Origin: Chiua virens
Lineage: Eukaryota > Basidiomycota > Agaricomycetes > Boletales > Boletaceae
DNA length: 64,000 nt
Assembly: GCA_019787685.1 (NCBI GenBank)
Contig: JAHNUO010000013.1
Location: 1,302,001 to 1,366,000 of the forward strand
Reading direction: 5' to 3'
Shown here in pieces: positions 58,924 through 64,000 of the stretch. The position numbers and the translations under genes were made by a program. The notes beneath the pieces are model-generated. The model was given only the letters and a program-made list of their open reading frames with translations, had not been told where the DNA came from and did no database searches. Numbering within the stretch: the first letter of the stretch is position 1; each line of letters opens with the position of its first letter.

Positions 58924-59487
58924 ATGGTATTTCATTTTTCTCCTTGCATTCGTGACCATCACTTCATGTTTGGCAGGGAGATCCGATTATGTATCCATAT
59001 GGTACATTCGGCACCTACCCCGTCACAAATCCTATACCGGGACAGGCATTTGAATTCGTGTGGTATGTCGACCGTTCTTGTATGACTCGCTTCCTCAGTC
59101 CTCCTTCACAGGGAATCACCGTCTTGGGGGCAAAATGAATGCATGTTTCAGCTTGCGTGGTATAGTGACAGACTCTACAGTACGTCTCTTACCCTGGTCA
59201 CTCAGTATCACCATTGAGAAAGTTCATAGGGCGAGGTTTATCACTCGTAGACGAGAATAACTCTTTTTTTTCGGAAACTGCGTCGTGTACAGGCATGGGG
59301 GAACGGCGTAGTTGGGCCATACTCCCGGGGGATATCGCGCCTGGTGATAAGTACTTCTTGATTAGTAAGTCGACGCGTCTCACACGAGTGCCATCATCTT
59401 CCCTAACTTCCTTCACAAGTGACCCCTCTCGTTGACGGAAAATATGGAGTGGGAATTCGTGGTAATGCTTACTTCCAAGTCAGCTAG
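58924..59487 (+). pseudogene. Small beta-sandwich-like gene, right copy
   Basis: ATG 58924-58926 alone forms exon 1; intron 58927-58976; exon 2 58977-59062 (GDPIMYPYGTFGTYPVTN, PGQAFEFVW); intron to 59111; then ESPSWGQNECMFQLAWYSD. Relative to the left copy about 7 nt are missing near 59170, which breaks the frame. The last part (FIGRGLSLVDENN...AILPGDIAPGDKYFLI, then PLVDGKYGVGIRGNAYFQVS, TAG 59485-59487) is intact. So the two copies are broken at different points. Confidence 0.45.
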
Positions 59488-59554
59488 ATCCTTAATCTCG
59501 AATCTTGATTGGGTTGAATATAGCTCCCACTTGTACTTGACGTTGAACGTTTGA

Positions 59555-60012
59555 ACCATGTGCAATTATTGCCAATCACATTACACGCTGTCATTCAAGT
59601 CTCTGGCTCGACTGTTGTACCGCAACAGCTTAGCATTGGACGGATTAGACCTGACATACCTATCGTTATCCGTAGGCACCCGACAGTAACGACGATAGCA
59701 TATGGGACCATCTCATCACTCATGATCACACATCCGAGTAGTATCAAGGCGCTTGGCCTCCAATTCCACTCCAACGTTCGAACTGGTCGCCTTTGCTGGC
59801 GAAGAGCATGGATTATTCATCTCGAAAGCATACGCGTGCCAGTCGCGGGTACCCACACGCTCGAGCCGCCCCAGCTGGCCTTCACCCGCCTTCCACCACG
59901 AGCGCAGCGACTTACATGTCCATACCCAGTAGTATTGGTACCCCAGAGGTCGCGTAGTTGGTCAAGAAGATCGCTGCGATATACAGTCCTGAGTTGACTA
60001 TCGGAAACACCG
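59555..60012 (+). pseudogene. eIF2D-M28 fusion pseudogene, second copy
   Basis: Similar over its length to 14255-14700: 'gactgttgtaccgcaacag' (eIF2D) followed by 'cctgacatacct' and then M28 exon sequence (A-L-G-L-Q-F-H-S-N-V, LEPPQL). The same fusion joint in both copies shows that the fusion is older than their duplication. It ends at about 60012, where LeuRS sequence begins. Confidence 0.7.
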
Positions 60013-60945
60013 CCGCTGATCCCAAGCCGTACGTGCGCGCGCGCAGGCCCATTGATTCAACCAAGTCAATGTCGACTCGAACAAGTTACGGGTCCTACCG
60101 TCCACGTGTCCATCCTTGCCAAGAGTCTGGAAAGGAAAGTTAAAGGTCAATTCAACAAGTTTGTACAAGCACAACGATACAATATACCTCTCGGTTTGCG
60201 CCCTCCAAACGGGTTCACCGTAATCCATGTACCATCGATCCATCAAGGCAACAACACTCAGATGCAAGGAGAGCGCGTATAAAGAAGGTTTCTACGGTGG
60301 AACCATGATCATCGGTAACTTCAAAGGGGATGCCAAACCAAAAGTTCACGCACAACTGAGAGAAAGAGAACTGGCTGTCCAGCCTGAGAATATGGTCATG
60401 TCGCGCAATGCAGGCGCGGGCGCCTTGACGTCTTTGGAAGCTTTGATCTTCAATTCTTTTCAAACCTCGACGGCAGTGAGTTCCCTGTACTTGGCAGTCT
60501 TGAGGACAGGGACAGGCTCAAAGTTCAGCCATTTGGGATCCACTTTGTAGTACTCGGCCTTTTATGCAGGTCTTCCGTCATGTAATCGTCTGGTGAATCG
60601 GAGGGTACAGAGGTGACGACGCCAGTCCCTGTGATACACATGTTGAGTGTCATGTCAAGGTGGAACAATCGATATTGATTACCTTGGTCGTTTTAACGCT
60701 CTCCATCGGCAGCAGGTATACTTCCGGGATGACACCAAAGGGGGCATTAACTTTTGTTCCAACGATGCTTGCACCGTCAATCTCCAGCAATTGCACGATT
60801 TCACGACGTGACGGGGAGAGGTCCCTGGAAGGCCATGTTGCGTGCTGCTCGGTGTGACATGGGGAAGGCATCGGTGTCGTTGAGAGCAAAAATGCTATAC
60901 TTCAAGGACTGACCGACGAAACAGTTCGTTTGACCATACCTACAA
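60013..60945 (-). pseudogene. LeuRS fragment (middle exons)
   Basis: Minus strand. Matches LeuRS exons 5-7 (17000-17900): [39 protein letters not shown]-like REIVQLLEIDGASIVGTKVNAPFGVIPEVYLLPMESVK, GQTNCFVGQSLKYSIFALNDTDAF. It has its own extra base at about 60822, a different place from the extra base at 17763. A deletion in the 60280-60430 region scrambles the middle. Confidence 0.8.
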
Positions 60946-61029
60946 CCGAGCAGCGTTACCCTCTTTTCCTCCGATGGGGCACTTCCCTGGAAGCGGGAGC
61001 CTTTTCCAAACCACCGACGCACGGTAAAC

Positions 61030-62000
61030 CCCTCGGCATCGCCGCGATGCTATAACGACGATGCGATGTCGTCCGTCGTGTCGTCCCGCACACGACAAGG
61101 ACTTCCTCGCGACGCCCACGACACGACAATGCAACGCGCATTCCGAGTTGCCATCGTTCACCCTCGCCTGACGACGCGAGCGACTGCCACGGCAGTGCAC
61201 CATCATCACCTCTTTCACCACTGTTCATCACCACTGACGACGACTCGACGTATCATTCGTCTTGTCGCCGAGGTTGTTGGCCCCACAACGCCTGTCCGGG
61301 GGTGACGCTACTGGCACGGCAGGGAGAACAACATGTTGGATTAGTGATGACTGACTCGGACGTGGCGTGTCATTCGTTATGTTGCCCCTATTTCCCTTTG
61401 GACTCCGAGTCTAACATAGAAAAACTGGAGAGGCTGGGGAGGTGAAAACGTGACAACACGAAGACACGACAGCGCAGCAACGCACCATCGCGTCGTTATG
61501 TCATTGTGTCATTGTATCGCTCGCGACATAGCAAGAGAGGAGAGAAGGAAGGCGACAGCCGCACTATTGCGGTCAACGGATCGTCGTCGTCATCAATTGG
61601 CGAAGGGGAAGGCGACGAGGACGAGGACGAGGACGGCGAGGGAAGAGGCGGGGGACACCAGGGGACACAGCAAAGAAGGTTAAGTGAGGTGGTGGCACAG
61701 CATTGATGACGACCCGCCGGTCCGACTCGGACTCAGACGCAACGACATCGCGACGTATGATTGCGATGGAACAACAGGGTGGGGGCATGGAGAGAAGGGA
61801 AAGATGAGCGGGCGGGCGATTGGCAATGGGCGATGTGGTGAGACGGCCACGATATGACGCGATGACATGGACGCGACAATGCAGCGCCGTGTCGTCGCTG
61901 GCATGATGGGCACGTGGTGGCACAAACCGGCGAAGGGGAAGGTGAAGGTGATAGAACGATGCGACAACGTGTCGTCGCCGTGCACTTCCGAGGCGCGTCA
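61030..62000 (+). repeat. Dispersed repeats R3/R4, third copy
   Basis: Same orientation as 50870-51480 ('ttggactccgagtctaacat' at 61400-61419, 'acacgacagcgcagcaacgc' near 61465). The second half carries Asp-codon-like 'gacgaggacgagg' microsatellite (61614-61636). No gene. Confidence 0.55.
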
Positions 62001-62653
62001 GGACAAATTGTTCTTACGCGTGTTGCGTTTGAGGCGGATGTAGGAAATCCAACCCCCTTACTATCATGTGACCGTCGTAATGCTGAGGAACATGATGAAT
62101 GGGCATGATAATCTGAACGATAGACGTACTCTAGTATTGGTCTGCAGGGCAATCCATACGCTGCCCTAGACTGACCTTATCATGATAAGTAGACGGGCCG
62201 GAGAAGACCGGCTGTTGAATGGCTTACGTGAGCGAGTCCGTGCTCATAATTCTCACGGTTGGAAAATGCGAGGTGTCCCCTTATACGGGGCTCCCACCCG
62301 CCAAACACCTCCAGCCAACCTTGCCTATAGCTGTACTGTACGGTCAACCGCCTAAATCAATCACTCCCCCTACTGCACCTCACTGTAGCATACTTCAAAG
62401 GTTAGCCCTCTTCTTTATTTTCTCTACTCTTAGATCACTTCCTCGATGTCCTCCGATGCCGTCCTGCCCTTTTTCTCTTCTCCATTCTCATTCGTCGCCA
62501 TCGTGCGCTGTCATGCCCTGCGCTGCACTCTGTTTGTTTGGTCATAGACGCGTCGACGCGCTCCGTGTTCCACATCACTCCACTCCACTTACAAACCCCT
62601 TCGCGTGTCCTCGACGTGTTGAATCGTTGACTAATTCATTTTTTCTCTTCTAG
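62001..62653 (+). other. Upstream region of the HMG gene
   Basis: No separate gene. A pyrimidine-rich 'ttttttctcttctag' directly precedes the ATG (62639-62653) and looks like a splice acceptor, so a 5'-UTR intron ending at the start codon is likely. Confidence 0.45.
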
Positions 62654-63266
62654 ATGCCCAAGGAAGCTAAACCCAAGGTATATTCATCTCACTGTCTACC
62701 ACAACCCCATATACCTGCATATATGCGCTCTTATCCTTCAATGCATGTCTCTCTTGATCATTTGTCGCTCACACCTGTCGACAGCGCAAGGCTGCTGAGA
62801 AATCCGAAGCCAAGACTGCTAAAGGCACAAAGACAAAAGCCAAGGGGGGGCCAAAGCGCGCCCTCTCTGCATACATGTTCTTCAGTCAAGACTGGAGAGA
62901 GAGAATCAAGGCCGAGAACCCTGATGCTGGCTTCGGTTAGTATGTCCCTCCTGCCCTATGATATCTATCTAAAAACTCTTCACAGGCGAAGTTGGCAAAC
63001 TTCTTGGAGCCAAGTGGAAGGAACTCGACGAAGACGAGAAAAAGGTAAGCACTTTGCACTTGCTATCGCATCCACTCATACTTTTTTCAGCCTTATCTTG
63101 ATATGGCCGCAAAGGACAAGGCGCGAGCTGAGGAGGAGAAGGCATCCTTGGCTGGTGTGAGTCTTCTTTTGTTGTTTTTCCAATTTCTAATAACCTCACC
63201 ATCCACTAGACTAAGGCCTCTAAAGAAAGCGGTGGTGAGGAGGCCGTCGACGACGATGAGGACTAA
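62654..63266 (+). CDS. NHP6: Nhp6-type HMG-box chromatin protein
   Basis: Small DNA-bending protein that works with FACT. Exons 62654..62677, 62785..62935, 62986..63044, 63091..63156, 63210..63266; 118 residues; all introns GT-AG. Basic N-terminus (Lys/Ala-rich), single HMG box [22 protein letters not shown]...[36 protein letters not shown] with the usual aromatic core (Y, F, F, W, W, Y). Short acidic tail EEAVDDDED, longer than in yeast Nhp6. The frame is intact. Confidence 0.93.
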
Positions 63267-64000
63267 TCATCGAGACCCGTGACATGTCCATACATATCAA
63301 ACTCGCAGCTGTTCCACCTTTCCTTCCGTGCACTTAATCAAGATTTGCCCCTCCCTTGATGTTTCCTAGTATACTACTTTCCGCCCCTGCGAGACATGTG
63401 CCTACCAACCCTCCTTATCCCCGTAAATTTTTCATTCTTCACTTCCACTGTAACTTGCTCTTTTTCGATGCTCCGCTGCTCTCATGTGTTTGCTCACCGG
63501 TTCGTATGTTGTCCGTATTTGCTCCGCTGAAAACGATTGTATTCTTGTACGATCACCGGTTCAGTCTGACACAACATGCTACACTAAGATGACTTGGTCA
63601 TGCGATGCCTCGGGCGGTGCCTCACTGTATAGGACTACTGCTCTAAATTCCGGCTAGTACGCTAAGATTATCTGTACTCATCAGTGATCACTGGAGTGAC
63701 TGGGGCGGAGACGCTTACGGAAAAGACAAGAGGCAGGCAGACCCACATCAGCATAGAAATTGTCAGTACATCACTAACGAAGCGTTACATACATATGCTG
63801 ACGATATCGCTGACAGGAATTGTGAGCTCAAGTGTACTCCATGAGGTACGTCCAGAACCATATGTACTAGCCATTGATTATTGTCACAGAATGGAATTTC
63901 GATCTAAAATTTACTGCAGGGAGGTTTGTTATGAGCCAAAAAAGAAGGGAAGATCCAAGCTACTTTCATAGCGGGTCTAAATTATTGGCCGTCGCGCACC
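63267..64000. other. 3' flank of the HMG gene to the window edge
   Basis: No gene that I can support. Short open frames near 63684-63971 have no recognisable motif. Confidence 0.45.

Larger units (their letters stand above)
57075..59487 (-). repeat. Right arm of the large inverted duplication
   Basis: LeuRS fragment (minus), C/G-rich repeats, R1, then the small gene (plus): the left arm in mirror order. An insertion of about 200 bp of 'cgacgacg'-rich sequence near 57840-57970 is not in the left arm. Confidence 0.75.

Noticed and set aside
62219..62653. A 144-codon frame upstream of the HMG gene.
   Set aside because: C/T-rich leader without protein-like content; it ends at a probable 5'-UTR splice acceptor.

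Overview
The window is a piece of a filamentous basidiomycete (Agaricomycete-type) genome. Genes are broken by many 45-65 nt GT-AG introns. A Plavaka-type (CACTA superfamily) transposase, a basidiomycete-style Ty3/gypsy chromovirus and an MLKL-like gene family member are present. The housekeeping genes are clearly fungal (TSC2/tuberin, Yen1/GEN1 nuclease, Dim1, eIF2D/Tma64, Nhp6, cytosolic LeuRS, an NCS1 permease, a P450).

Layout. 1-11437: a Plavaka transposase gene whose second visible exon starts 8.8 kb after the first, because one ~60-nt intron took two nested LTR retrotransposons. The outer one is old and deleted (157-8886, target duplication CAATG). The inner one is young and nearly complete (1514-8381, target duplication GTCCC, LTRs differing at about one position). 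11438-14140: almost gene-free. 14150-15032: repeat plus an eIF2D/M28-peptidase fusion pseudogene. 15224-19039: full-length but frameshifted leucyl-tRNA synthetase (minus). 19252-20110: small Cys-motif protein. 20357-21596: Dim1. 21616-22522: deleted copy of the kinase-HAD-UPRTase gene fused to dispersed repeats. 22774-25939: MLKL/HeLo-like protein. 26631-28876: NCS1 permease. 29204-31332: LISK-type kinase with C1 domain. 32047-34245: P450. 34578-40086: TSC2. 40657-44797: Yen1/GEN1. 46404-46877: small conserved protein. 47316-49411: kinase-HAD-UPRTase gene with several single-base frameshifts. 49833-62000: a scrambled duplicated block. Inverted arms (49.8-52.45 kb and 57.07-59.5 kb) flank M28 aminopeptidase and eIF2D, followed by further fragments of M28 and LeuRS. 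62654-63266: Nhp6-type HMG protein.

The most striking system is the inner retrotransposon. From its predicted transcription start (8050, minus strand) it has a ~900-nt leader with no ATG in any frame, yet that leader holds a 185-222 codon open frame (ORF-A). The first ATG opens an 81-codon membrane-protein ORF in a weak context. The second ATG, 2 nt after that ORF's stop, is gag. Pol follows in the -1 frame behind a slippery heptamer, a 6-nt spacer and a 10-bp hairpin. The primer-binding site is an exact 11-nt complement of the predicted RNA 5' end (Tf1/sushi-like self-priming). The outer element shows the same geometry with a different 11-mer, so the pairing covaries.

A second theme is duplication with complementary decay. 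Copies of LeuRS, M28, the kinase-HAD-UPRTase gene and a small beta-sandwich-like gene lie inverted relative to each other. Where two copies can be compared, each often carries its own single-base lesion. Long single-copy genes such as TSC2 and Yen1 show no obvious frame break.
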